DNA of 34,180 nucleotides from Zygnema circumcarinatum (lineage: Eukaryota; Streptophyta; Zygnematophyceae; Zygnematales; Zygnemataceae), in assembly GCA_037447605.1 (NCBI GenBank), contig CM074807.1, positions 634,342 to 668,521 of the forward strand, written 5' to 3'. The notes beneath the pieces were generated by a model, which had not been told where the DNA came from, did not search any database, and saw only the letters and a list, made by a program, of their open reading frames with translations. The position numbers and the translations under genes were made by a program. Shown piece by piece: positions 1-9,473 of this stretch (position 1 is its first letter; every line of letters begins with the position of its first letter).

Positions 1-195
1 TGGGGACAAGATAACGTGGAATAGCAGCAGGCGTCATGCTGACGTCCCTTCGCGAGAGAGAGAGAGAGGGAGAGAGGGAGAGAGAGAGAGGAGAGTAGAG
101 AGTGGGGTAGTGGGGAGGTACGAGGGAGAAGCAGAAGCAACTTATGATTTCGTCTCTCTCTTTCAGCTCAAAGACTGGTTTCTGTGTGAGTGCAG

Positions 196-978
196 GAGTA
201 CGGAGAGGGGCGGATGCTGACGGGAGAGGTGAAGGAGAAGCTTGTGGGAGTGTTGGCGGACCTCGTGCATCGCCACCAAGCAGCGCGCTCTCTCGTCACG
301 GAGGAGGTAAAACCCTAAAAACCCTGAAGAGTTGGAGGGGTCGGACCAAGCTAGGGTTGGGTTGGGTGGGGTGTTGAAGAGGGGGTTGGTTTCCTTTAGG
401 GGGGGGGGGGGGGAACGGAGGGTGAGGGTGAGTGATGGAGAGTGAGAGAGGGAGGGGAGGAAGTGGGGAGAGGAAAAGAGGGAAGAGAGGACGAGCGAGG
501 GAGAGGGAGAGAGGGAGGGGAGGAAGAGGGGAGAGGAAACGAGGGAAGAGAGGACGAGCGAGGGAGAGGGAGAGGGGAGAGAAAGGGGAGTGGATGGGAA
601 GAGGGGACCAGGGGTGGGAGAGGGAGAGAGGGAAGGAGAGAAGGGAAGGAAAGTGTAGGAGGGGGAGAAGTGGAGAGTGGGAGGGGAAGGGAGAGGCGGA
701 TTTTATATCTTCTACTTCGGAGAAGAAAGCAGGGGCGCTTTTGGGGTTTTTGGGGCTTTTCCAGGTTTTTTGAACGTGCAGGTTCGAGGGGGGGTTGAAA
801 TATGGGGAGTCGCGAGCTTTTGGGGTTTTGAGATTTTCTGATTTTTGGTTGGACTGAGGAATTGCTTAGTGTTGGAAGGTGCTAAACCCTTTTCTGAACC
901 CTTTCCTTGTTGTGGGAAGCGGAGCAGATGGTGGATGCCTTCATGGCGGTCAGACCCATGCCGCACATGTTCTCGTAA
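196..978 (+). CDS. Cytosolic tryptophanyl-tRNA synthetase, C-terminal exons (partial)
   Basis: These are the last two exons of a class I tryptophanyl-tRNA synthetase, which charges tRNA-Trp in the cytosol. Exon A is 196-306, preceded by a TGCAG acceptor and followed by a GTAAAA donor. It reads EYGEGRMLTGEVKEKL and then an HRHQAARSLVTEE stretch. Exon B is 928-978, after a GAGCAG acceptor, and reads MVDAFMAVRPMPHMFS then TAA. The order 'EYG.GRMLTGEVK ... VT(D/E)E ... MVDAFMAVRP' is the C-terminal end of eukaryotic and plant cytosolic TrpRS. The two exons join in phase 0. The catalytic Rossmann part (HIGH-like and KMSKS-like motifs) must lie upstream of the window. Positions 1-195 look like intron with a GA tract. 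The 621-bp intron between the exons is strongly purine-rich and starts with AAACCCTAAAAACCCT. The gene converges on the Lhca4-like gene. Family assignment is firm; bases before 196 were not assigned. Confidence 0.88.
307..927 (+). repeat. Purine-rich intron of the TrpRS gene
   Basis: This intron has a GT donor at 307 and an AG acceptor at 926-927. Positions 420-702 are almost uninterrupted G/A with short repeated GAGAGGA/GGGAGAGG blocks, including a near-duplicate of about 70 bp (around 446-510 against 514-578). Two overlapping long open frames here are products of the low-complexity sequence, not genes. Confidence 0.75.
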
Positions 979-1116
979 GGCGAGTAAGATTAGAAATTGC
1001 CTTTCTGCCCAATGTATTTCCCCTTTTATTCTTCAAATTTTTGTTAATCTATGAAGCCCTGAATTTTGTTTGCAACCCTACTTTAGAGGCCCGCATTCTG
1101 TCATGTTACTGTTATG

Positions 1117-1173
1117 TGATGTGATGTTTAGTCATGTACAGTATGTTACATTATGTAATTTCACATCACATCA
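1117..1173. repeat. Inverted repeat TGATGTGATGT / ACATCACATCA
   Basis: Arms at 1117-1127 and 1163-1173 are exact reverse complements over 11 nt and enclose a 35-nt loop. The sequence sits about 140 bp after the TrpRS stop codon, so it could be a 3'-UTR hairpin or a small transposon remnant. Confidence 0.6.
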
Positions 1174-1246
1174 TGTCTGACATGGTTGGCTGCCATGGAT
1201 GCCCCGAGGCAGTACATGAAGAATGGTGCGGTTGTGGCTGACAGTC

Positions 1247-1310
1247 TCACTCTCTTCCTCTCTCGCTCTCTAGAGAGAGAGAAAGAGAGAGTGAGAGAAA
1301 GCGAGAGAGA
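1247..1310. repeat. Self-complementary CT/GA microsatellite
   Basis: A CTCTCT-rich half (about 1247-1271) switches at CTCTCTAGAGAG to a GAGAGA-rich half, making a long imperfect palindrome that could form a hairpin or cruciform. Confidence 0.7.
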
Positions 1311-2264
1311 CACAAGTTCCGTTTTGCTTTGTCAGTCCACTTAAACAATCATCCCGAAGTCAAATCTGAAACCAGTAGGCCGAGTCAATCTGTGGCATGT
1401 ACCGAAAAAATTCTGATTGAAACCAATACATGGATTTCGCAAAAATAAGTAACAGCAGACAGCACTTTATTTCGAAATAACACTTTTGAATGTTGGCCCG
1501 CGAGTCGAGGTTGCAATCCCCTTAAGTTTGCAGCCTCGGTATGGAATGAGGGTCAAATAGGTGCTTCTCAACATGCGGAGTTGCAAAGAGAGGGAATTCG
1601 TGCGAGGGGTTCGAACATATGTTCGACACGCCGGATTCAAAGATTACGAATCACATTACCAAGGACTGAAGAAGTGTCTTCAATGTTCTCCCAGAAATCT
1701 TTAAAAAACACGATACCGTGCATAGAAAACAAAACAAAACAAAACACAACAAATCTATCTTTGCCATTATCCTTCTAAATTATTATAATTTTTATCCAGT
1801 ATTGTCTGATCGCATACATCTGTCAGTTTGTTTGAGGTGGTCAGGATACGAGACATGATCTCATGTCACGGACCAACATGGAAGCGCGTACTTCCACATT
1901 TTCATTTTCATCACAGACGGAAGCTGGGTATTTGAAATCAGTATATAAGGTTACCAGAATGATATTCGGCCAAATAAATCAGAACATATGCAGAGAACAT
2001 CATTTGCCCTTAAAACCATTCGGATTCGTTCAAGTCAAAGAAGGCCACAAAAAAACAGAGGCTGAAATACATTTGGGCTCGCTATAACACAGTCGCGCGT
2101 CATTGCGATCAGGCCAGTGGGACTGTATTTTCAAAAGGTTACCACTTCACAAAAAATAAAAATGCGGTTGCCATAAGCTCTCGGTGACTTCTATTCAGAA
2201 ATTACACATCTTTACATACATAGGGCGGGCGGGCCGAGTTTCTCTACGCGCTAAGAGGCGGTCT

Positions 2265-3825
2265 CTACCGGCTGTAGAAGGCGTCCAGGCTCTGGAAGAC
2301 GGTGTTGTGCCACGGGTCGGAGAGGTGCTTCAGGAGGTTGGCGAAGGGGCCGTCTGCGGTGATGCGGGACTGCACGATGAAGCCGAAGAAGGCAACCATG
2401 GCCAGGCGGCCTGAAGACAGACAGACAAGGCGTCAGAACAGTTAGGCAGGGAAGGCAGGATATTTTTGCGAATCAATGGAGTACGCATTAGAGGCCAGGG
2501 AGAAAGAAAGAGACGAGGAGACTAGCGAGCGTGGGCGCCATTTAACGGACAAAAATGTTCTACAGTCCTTACCGTTGGCAAGCTCCTTCTCCTTGGCCTC
2601 GAGGGAGGCTCCGAAGTTCAGAGGGTTGAAGATGCCTCCGGGGTATCCCACCTCACCTGTAAACACACAGACAAGGCGATCCAGTGCTTAATGAAATTTG
2701 AATGAGATTTTGCCAGCACTATATCAGGTGAACGAATGGTAAGAGCGACCGTCAGCGTTCGCAGCGGAAACTTCCTCAGACCAAGCACAAAAAATGAAGA
2801 TTGGGCCCTACCAGGTGGCAGCTTGTTGCCCTTGAAGATGGGATCCTCGCTCACGGAGCCAGGGTACTTAATGTCCTGCCATCTCCTGACCTCGACGTAG
2901 TGGAAGAGGAGGAACTCGATGACGAACAATGTGGAGGCGGGAGCAAAGTACTCGACCTTGCCGGCATCGTACCAGAGGGGCACGTCAATGATGCCAGCCT
3001 TTGTGAGCACCTCAGGGATGAGGATGCCGGCGACTCCAAGCATGGCCCAGCGGCCGTTCTGGAGCTCGGCCTGGACGTACCACTTCAGGTTCTCGGGATC
3101 CTCACCCAGGCCAAGGGGATCGAAGCCGTTGTCACCGGCGAGGCTGCAAAAAAAATATCATGCATGTCAGGTGAAGACAACGCCGAATGTATTGCAAGGA
3201 GCTGCTTCCATCTGCAGGCTTAGCTGCAGTTGCTTGACGTTACATTCCTAGGATTGCATTTTCTCGACAATGTTTACAATTCACAGCCTAACAATGCGAG
3301 CTCCTGCCATTGTCCCTGCCATGCTACTTGAGATAGATTGCCTGCCATTGCCAGGCACAGCTCCGATAAGATCAGGCAACAGCGCCTGCCCGAACTAAAA
3401 TGAATTCTGGAAGGCTCCTAATATGCATGCTGCTCACAATTCCCTCATTTCTTTCCTCCGTCATTACTTTCGTCCCTCAATCCTCCCCTCCCTCGCTCCC
3501 TCCTTCCTTTGAGACCTCACTCACTCAGCTGCTCCTTTCCCTTCCAATCTGTCGGCCCCCTACATACAGCTTGTATAAATTCCCTCCTACGGCGACACTA
3601 TTGACAAGTTTAAGTTCCAAACGGAGCTGACCTGCCATCAAGATAGGCAGGGGAAGCGAGTCCTGGAAGCCACTCTCCCTTGGCGGCCTCAACCTTCAGG
3701 CCCTGCAGGCGCGGGGCAGCAGAGGAAACCTGCACCGCCCTGTTCAGGCGGCTGGAGCTCGCTCCCAGGAAGGCGGAGCGCACGGGCGCAGAGAGCGCAG
3801 CAGCCTGCATTGCGACGGCAGCCAT
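2265..3825 (-). CDS. Photosystem I chlorophyll a/b-binding protein, Lhca4-like
   Basis: This is a light-harvesting antenna protein of photosystem I, imported into chloroplasts and inserted in thylakoids. It has four exons read on the minus strand: 3825-3632, 3143-2812, 2656-2573 and 2410-2265 (756 nt, 251 aa). All introns are GT-AG and the phases fit. The Ala/Ser/Arg-rich N-terminus looks like a transit peptide and is followed by [16 protein letters not shown]. Helix B carries [12 protein letters not shown], helix C the [19 protein letters not shown] segment, then [14 protein letters not shown] and the last helix with [18 protein letters not shown]. Length and motif order fit Lhca proteins, nearest to Lhca4. 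The ligand position in ExxNxR is Asn (residue 94) instead of the usual His, a known feature of Lhca3/Lhca4 tied to red-shifted chlorophylls. The upstream region contains the phased TGATGT array. Lhca3 is less likely from motif detail. Confidence 0.93.
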
Positions 3826-3923
3826 GGCTTCCTCCTCCCTCTTCTTGCAAGAAGCTCTGTTTCTCCTTCAAATTTTTGGAACTTGCAACTCCTGCCTGCG
3901 GGCCCTGCGGCTTACTAGGCCCC

Positions 3924-4160
3924 AAAATGATGTTACCCACGTCCAAAAGTGATGTAGTCCCGGTCCAGAAGTGATGTAGTCCCAGGCCAAAAGTAACGTC
4001 ACCCTTCCAAAATGTGATGTTGGACGGGTCTCAAATGATGTTGGAGGCGATTCCCTCACTCTTGGAGGTGATGTTGCGCGTGCCAAAAAGTGATATTGGC
4101 GGGTGATGCAACGGCTGCAAGGTGATGTCGGCGGGATCCGGAGGTGATCCGCGGTGGCCA
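3924..4160. promoter_or_regulatory. Phased TGATGT repeat array upstream of the Lhca4-like gene
   Basis: TGATGT or a one-base variant starts at 3928, 3950, 3972, 3994 (TAACGT), 4015, 4036, 4069, 4091 (TGATAT), 4104 (TGATGC), 4123 and 4145 (TGATCC). The first six are spaced 21-22 bp apart and are often preceded by CCAAAAG. The array starts about 100 bp upstream of the ATG of the antenna gene and ends beside a CCAAT word (GGCCAAT near 4155). A role in transcription is inferred from position and spacing only. Confidence 0.45.
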
Positions 4161-5390
4161 ATGGGAGCGCAGCGCGCGGCGGGGCGCCATCCGGATGGGC
4201 GCGGATGGGTGGGGGCGGATACGGCGGCTATCGCGGGGGGAAAATGGGGGTAGGGGGGGTAGGGATCGAACTAAATGGGAATAGGGACGGGAAAAAGGGG
4301 GTAAATAGGGTGGAAAATGGGAGTACGGAGAGGTAGGGATCGAACTAAATGGGAATAGGCTGGTGGAAAAGGGGATAAATAGGGCCTTTTTTGGGTTACT
4401 GCGAACAAACTGTGGAGCATCTTCCAATGAATGGGAGCCACGTGGAGGTGTATTTACACGTGTCATACAGCTATTGGAAGATGCTGGACGGATTGCGGTT
4501 GAGGGGGACAGGATTTGTGCAGGGAATCGCATGGACCAGTTGCCAGGTTGTTCTACTGGAGCAGAACTGCGAGACACGGGTGAACGGTTCTATGTGCATG
4601 GCGCCGGCATTGGGAGTTTAGATAGTGCAAGCGTCGGCGCATCTCCTTGAACCATGTTGGGGACATGAAATCTGTTGACAAAACGTGCAAATCCCAATCT
4701 TAGAAATGCGGTCCTTTGCACTTTGATCGCTTGCACTTGTGCCTATAGTCCACATCCCCCAAGATGTCTACAGGGCCCACCCACATGGAGCACCGTCAGT
4801 ACCGCCTCTCTATGGACAGCCTCAGCGTGGGTTGTCACTATGTGCCTACAAGCTTCCTCCACAGCTTTATACAAAGACTCCACTATGAGCCACAATCATA
4901 CAGCATTTGGGGCCCAAATGGTGTTCAAATTTTTGCATTGGAGGTACACAAGGGAGGATGCTCCAAAAGGCCAATATGACAGTGAGAAGAGACAAGCCAT
5001 TCAGCCCAAACCCATCACAGGTCAACCAATCTGTACAAAGAAATTCTCCCTGGCTACCCGCCACTGTACAAAGGACCAGGAAAGCCTCCTGTCTGCTTCT
5101 CACTCTCCCGCTTCTCCTCTACTTCACTCTCTCTCCCTCTCCACCCACTGCCCCATTCAGTCTATTTTTAACTTCAACACCACAACCACCAACCCCGGAA
5201 ATATATTATGACTTCCTCCTCAACCCTCGGTCCTGTAGGTCCCTATAGTGCTCCACCTTCCTAGGTATCCAGATTCCAAACAACATCCCCTCCCCTCCCC
5301 TCCCTCCCCTAACCTCGACCTTTCCCCCCTCTCCCACCCACTCTCTCCTCTCCCTCTCCTGCATCGCCCTCCTCTCCCTCTACCTCCCCC
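4161..5390. other. Spacer between the Lhca4-like and PRT1-like genes
   Basis: Positions 4236-4392 carry a G-rich direct duplication of about 75 bp: GTAGGGATCGAACTAAATGG occurs near 4258 and again near 4335. From 4390 to 5200 there are interrupted open frames on both strands, with no domain I can recognise. They could be a decayed mobile-element coding region, but nothing diagnostic is visible. From 5100 to 5390 the sequence is CT-rich and leads into the PRT1-like 3' end. Confidence 0.5.
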
Positions 5391-5665
5391 CTAGGCCTCC
5401 AGAAAGTCAGCCACATTCAGAAAGGCAAGCAGCTCAGGGGGTATGTCGAAGTAGCCGGGGACCATGTGCTCCTCCACCATGGCATGGCTGCTCTTGTGCC
5501 TCTGGTCAAACCGCCCGAGCTCCACTCCCAGCTCGTGACATTCCTGGCAGAGGTCAAATCCGACGGCTTCGGGACAATCGCAGCACCTAAATCGAGGGCC
5601 CATAATGGGAAAGGCCTGAAATAGAACATCATCAAACCATCAATCGTCAATCAATTTTCTCTCTC

Positions 5666-5727
<62 letters not shown>

Positions 5728-7340
5728 ACTTCTCTCTCTCCCTCTCGGTTTGCGGGAACGAAACACAAGTAGGAAGCGGTGGTGTTTAGAAAGATAGAGA
5801 TAGATAGAGCCGTGGTGTTTAGAAAGATAGAGATAGATAGAGCCGTGGTGTTTAGAAAGATAGAGATAGATAGTGATAGAGATAGATAGAGATAGAGATA
5901 GAAAGATAGAGATAGAGGCGTACCCCACAGCCATCACAACCCACACCGATATGGATAGCATTTTGGCGTCTTGTCTCTGCAAGGAGCTTCTCCAGCTCTT
6001 TCCTCTCCTCCTCCGACCCACTCCTCTCCAGTCTTTGCTGTACAGCGAGAATGTTCGCTAACGCTCTTTGAGCGTGAGAAATTTCTAAACCCAGTTCAGC
6101 CCACACCTTTTTCTTCGAAGTTTCATTTTTCTTTCCTCCCATTTCGCCCCCCTCCTCCATTATTTCCTCCCCTTCCCTCCCTCCCAAGTCTCCACTGATC
6201 CCTGAACCACTCGCTTCGCTCTGAACAGGATGAGACTGAGTTCCATCAAGGCAAGAAACCCTAATTCTCTCCTCATTCAAACAGCTGTTGTTTTCTGCTC
6301 CATTCTCTATAACTCTCTCCAATCCTGACTGGTTAGTTGAATGCCCCCCATTGCCTGCAGCCCCTTTCCCGCTTGCTTCTCTCCTTTGCTCCCTTCTTTT
6401 TGCAGCCATCTCCGGAAAAAGCGTTTCTGTAATCTCGTGAAGCTTCAAACAAACCTCTAATCTTCCGCTGGGTTCTTGAGATTTGCATTTCGGGCAGCGG
6501 AAAGAAATGGAATTGCTCGGAACGCGCGATTCTCCGTAGATGCATTCAAAACAGATAGCTGGAAAATTGCAAAAAAGACTCTTTAGATGATTGACTAAAG
6601 CCTGATGGAGCTGTCATATTCACAGGAGAAAGCACGAAGCCAAAGCTTTTGGGCGACAGGTGAGTATCGTTGTAAAGTACTGACATGGCTTTAGATATAC
6701 CAGACAACTAGCGGACTTCCTCTATACAAACCATGAGGAAAACATAGAAGTCTAAAAAACTAAAAAACTAAAAAGGCGCGCTAAATACATACCGTGGCCG
6801 CAGTTAAGCACCATAGGAAGATGCAGAAGTTGATTACAAGCGGTGCAGAAAAAGATCTCTGGGGAGATTGGAAGAGAGGGTTTGCTGTCCTTTGGAGGGC
6901 GCTGAGACTCAGAGGGAGAAGGAGTTCGAGCATTTCTTTCATCCAAACCATTCTTGTCTCCTTCGGATGTTGACTTCACGGAGTTTACAGAAGCAAACTC
7001 AGCGGTCCGTGCTTCGGAAATTTCCAAGGACTCTCCCAAGTTTGGAGAAAATACTTGTGATGAGAGTTCTGCCTCTGCAATGCATGCGCACAACAACTTT
7101 GATAATGAATACGTGGCCAATTCGTTTTGATGTCGTTAATGCTCGTTGAGTGGTTGAGATAAAGTTGTATTTATCAAGCACTATACATTATTATCATATT
7201 CGCATATTTCTATCCGTATTATTTATCACCAATGTCTCCACAAAACGTCAATCGCATGAACCTAAACGGGCGGGAAGGGAGAGGGGGGAGAGGAGTAGGG
7301 GAATAAGGGGAGGGAGGGAGAGAGGGAGGGAGAGAGAGAA

Positions 7341-7377
<37 letters not shown>

Positions 7378-8102
7378 GTGCAGAGAGAGGGTGCAGAGAG
7401 AGAGAGAACGAGAAGCAGGAGAGGGACACAGAGAGGGACACAGATAGTAGAGCATACCTTTTACTTCCAATGCCCGAAATGCATACTCTTTGGGAAAAGC
7501 TTGCTTCAAAAAGTCGTGGAGCATCTCGCAGATGCGCGGAAAATGGGCGAAAACTTTTCGACAAAGAGGGCAATGGGACTCGAGACAGGGATTCATGGAT
7601 CTATGTACGCACCAAAAGCAGAATATGTGCCCGCAAGCTGCGCGACCACAGAAATAATTAACAAATCAATTAGAACAGAAGATGCAGATGGTACTATGTA
7701 GTGACTGTGCTGTCATGCATCTCTAAAGGGCATAAACTCCATAGATGGTTAACATTGGTAAAAAAAATCCAAGAATTTATCACATAAATTACTTTACATT
7801 CGTAAGCACATATGTCCGTGCATCGAGCATTTCAAAGCATATGAAGTGATGCCTGTCATGTGAAGTCACTTTCCCCTACATTGACGAGAAATATGCGCGC
7901 AAAGGAGCAATTGCAGAGGGAGGAGACGAAAAAAAGCAATAAAAAAGAAAAAAGGAAAATGTAACTTACAATTCACCACTGGTTTATAAACAAGATCAAT
8001 ACAAATAGGGCATTCGAAATCTTCCACTTTCATTTCAAATTTTGAAATCTGATGAGGTTTTGCGGACGAGTCTTTGGCAGAAACCGCAGCCATCTGTCCC
8101 AC
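5391..8102 (-). CDS. PRT1: PRT1-like E3 ubiquitin ligase (two RING fingers plus ZZ finger)
   Basis: PRT1 of the plant N-degron pathway recognises destabilising aromatic N-termini and ubiquitinates the substrate. Five exons on the minus strand (8102-7970, 7637-7458, 7074-6793, 6558-5924, 5615-5391) give 1455 nt, 484 aa, with GT-AG introns in phase. RING1 ligands are C31, C34, C46, H48, C51, C54, C67 and C70. RING2 ligands are C181, C184, C196, H198, C201, C204, C220 and C223. A Glu/Lys-rich linker follows (about 224-395). A ZZ-type finger starts at IGVGCDGCGAFPIMG (about 402-416) and continues with RCCDC and LCQEC. This order is that of Arabidopsis PRT1 (about 410 aa); the protein here is longer mainly in the linker. 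The start could be Met1 (8102) or Met4 (8093). Each RING is split by an intron just before or within its CGH motif. Confidence 0.92.
5656..5873 (-). repeat. GA/CT tract and 33-bp tandem repeat in the last PRT1-like intron
   Basis: A CT dinucleotide tract (about 5656-5732) is followed by nearly three copies of a 33-bp unit beginning GTGGTGTTTAGAAAGATAGA at 5779, 5812 and 5845. GATAGA runs then continue to the exon 4 boundary. All of it lies within the intron 5616-5923. Confidence 0.85.
7262..7441 (-). repeat. GA-rich tract in PRT1-like intron 2
   Basis: About 180 bp of GGGA/GAGAGA sequence lies between exon 2 and exon 3. On the coding strand this is CT-rich. Long frames across it on both strands are low-complexity artefacts. 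Confidence 0.8.
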
Positions 8103-8698
8103 GAAAACTTAGGATTACGTTTATTCTGTTTCAGCAGCTGCACATCTCAGCAGCAACGAATTCAGGGTCAGTCAACAATGCTTATCATTCTCATCATTAT
8201 ATTAACGATTTAAATGAAAGGTTTTAGAGATTGGAATATTAAGCATCTCATGCTTTTCAGATCATTAAGATTTCAGATTTGAATGGTTTCAGCTTCAAGA
8301 TTCTCTGTTTCTCGTCAGCTTGTCAAAAAAACGAGTCAATCAGAGGATGCTCCGCCTCAGAAATGAAGCAATACGGCATTCCAGAGAACGCACATGCAAG
8401 CGTGCAGGCGCCACACGCGGCCCTGCAGGAGGCCGGAAGGCAATGGATGGAGCAGAAGCATCTGGGAAGGACTTGGACTGTCTTGCACAGGTCGGAGCAG
8501 AAGACCAACCCTTGGATCAACCGTTGGTAGTTGATCTCACGATGGCGGTGATGCATGCCATCAAATGGTACATGGACAAAATCAGCATGGGGAAACCACG
8601 AGGAACTGGTCTGGTCTGGTCTGGTCTGGTCTGGTCTAGTTGGATCAATCGTTGGTATGGCTGCAAATCATCGATGATTGACGACCAAGCCAACCATT
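8103..8698. other. Region upstream of the PRT1-like gene
   Basis: This stretch presumably holds the PRT1-like promoter and 5'-UTR. The open frame at 8320-9126 (+) runs into the satellite and has no recognisable domain. A CTGGT pentamer microsatellite lies at about 8607-8638. No TATA box stood out. Confidence 0.45.
8607..8638. repeat. (CTGGT)n microsatellite
   Basis: Roughly six consecutive CTGGT units are visible, the last one altered to CTAGT. Confidence 0.85.
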
Positions 8699-8957
8699 GC
8701 CAATGGTTGCAAGTTGCAACCAAATACCACTGCGGTACATGCCAGCGGTTGCCGACCATGCCAATGGTTGCAAGTTGCAACCAAATACCATTACGATGTA
8801 TGCCAGCGGTTGCCGACCATGCCAATGGTTGCAAGTTGCAACCAAATACCATTACGATGTATGCCAGCGGTTGCCGACCATGCCAATGGTTGCAAGTTGC
8901 AACCAAATACCATTACGGTGCATACCAACGGTTGCCAACCATGCCAATAGTTGCAAA
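8691..8957. repeat. 61-bp tandem satellite with internal palindromes
   Basis: Four full units start at 8700, 8761, 8822 and 8883, with a partial fifth at 8944. Each holds the perfect palindrome GGTTGCAA-G-TTGCAACC and the block GCCAGCGGTTGCCGACCATG (altered in the last unit). The left edge forms a second palindrome, CAACCATTG-C-CAATGGTTG (8691-8709). Because 61 is not a multiple of 3, the repeat cannot encode a constant peptide repeat; the open frames over it are incidental. Confidence 0.92.
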
Positions 8958-9473
8958 CAAGAGACCGCACCCTCAACCGTGTGGGGGGCAATTTTGTCGT
9001 TTAACGACCACCTTTCAAGCCGGTCGTCCTACAGTACACGCATACCACAAAAATCACTACGTGGCACGAAGTCTAGCTGGATGTACCGTACGAACCGTAC
9101 GCACACGCTATTTTGTCGCTTCGTAAAACTAGTGAGGTGCCACGTAAGTCCGTAAACGTACCTACGGAACCACCACCGTTGTCTGACCAATCAGAAGGCG
9201 CCACGACTTGCGGGTGGCCGCGGTCGGAAGGGCCAGGGCTGACGCGGGCGCCATCGGGCCGATCAAGGTCGACATCGGGATCCAGATCAACTTCGAGTTC
9301 AGATCAAGGTTGGATCAATGCCACATCCATCGCCATGGTCTGCATGCCACGTGGCAGCGGCGCATTCGTTGTCATAAGGGGAGGCCCTCCTCGGGATGCC
9401 ACGATGGCAGCCACGTGGGACCACGTCCGGACGTCTCGCATTTGCACGCTTACGGACAGCATTTCCTAATAGG
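8958..9473. other. Non-coding stretch with ACGT-type words
   Basis: I recognise no gene. The stretch contains several GCCACGT words (for example near 9137, 9349 and 9412) and a CCAAT word (GACCAATCAG near 9185), compatible with upstream regulatory sequence. The open frame at 9113-9469 has no recognisable domain. Confidence 0.4.

Larger units (their letters stand above)
979..2264. other. Convergent spacer between TrpRS and the Lhca4-like gene
   Basis: I see no credible gene here. The spacer holds an inverted repeat of 11-nt arms at 1117-1127 and 1163-1173, and a CT-to-GA palindromic microsatellite at about 1247-1310. It also holds a perfect 16-bp palindrome at 1611-1626 (TCGAACATATGTTCGA) and AT-rich 3'-flank sequence. 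The small open frames at 1581-1778 and 1863-2087 have no recognisable domains. Confidence 0.6.

Noticed and set aside
5615-8102. Separate RING, RING and ZZ genes
   Set aside because: The three fingers lie on one strand, join in phase with good splice sites, and reproduce the PRT1 domain order.
8700-8957. CRISPR-like array
   Set aside because: The 61-bp units are contiguous, with no variable spacers, and the genome is eukaryotic. It is a tandem satellite.
8320-9155. Open frames of 268 and 152 codons across the 61-bp satellite
   Set aside because: The 61-bp period rotates the frame, so the peptide repeat has no constant reading. No family similarity and no splice context.
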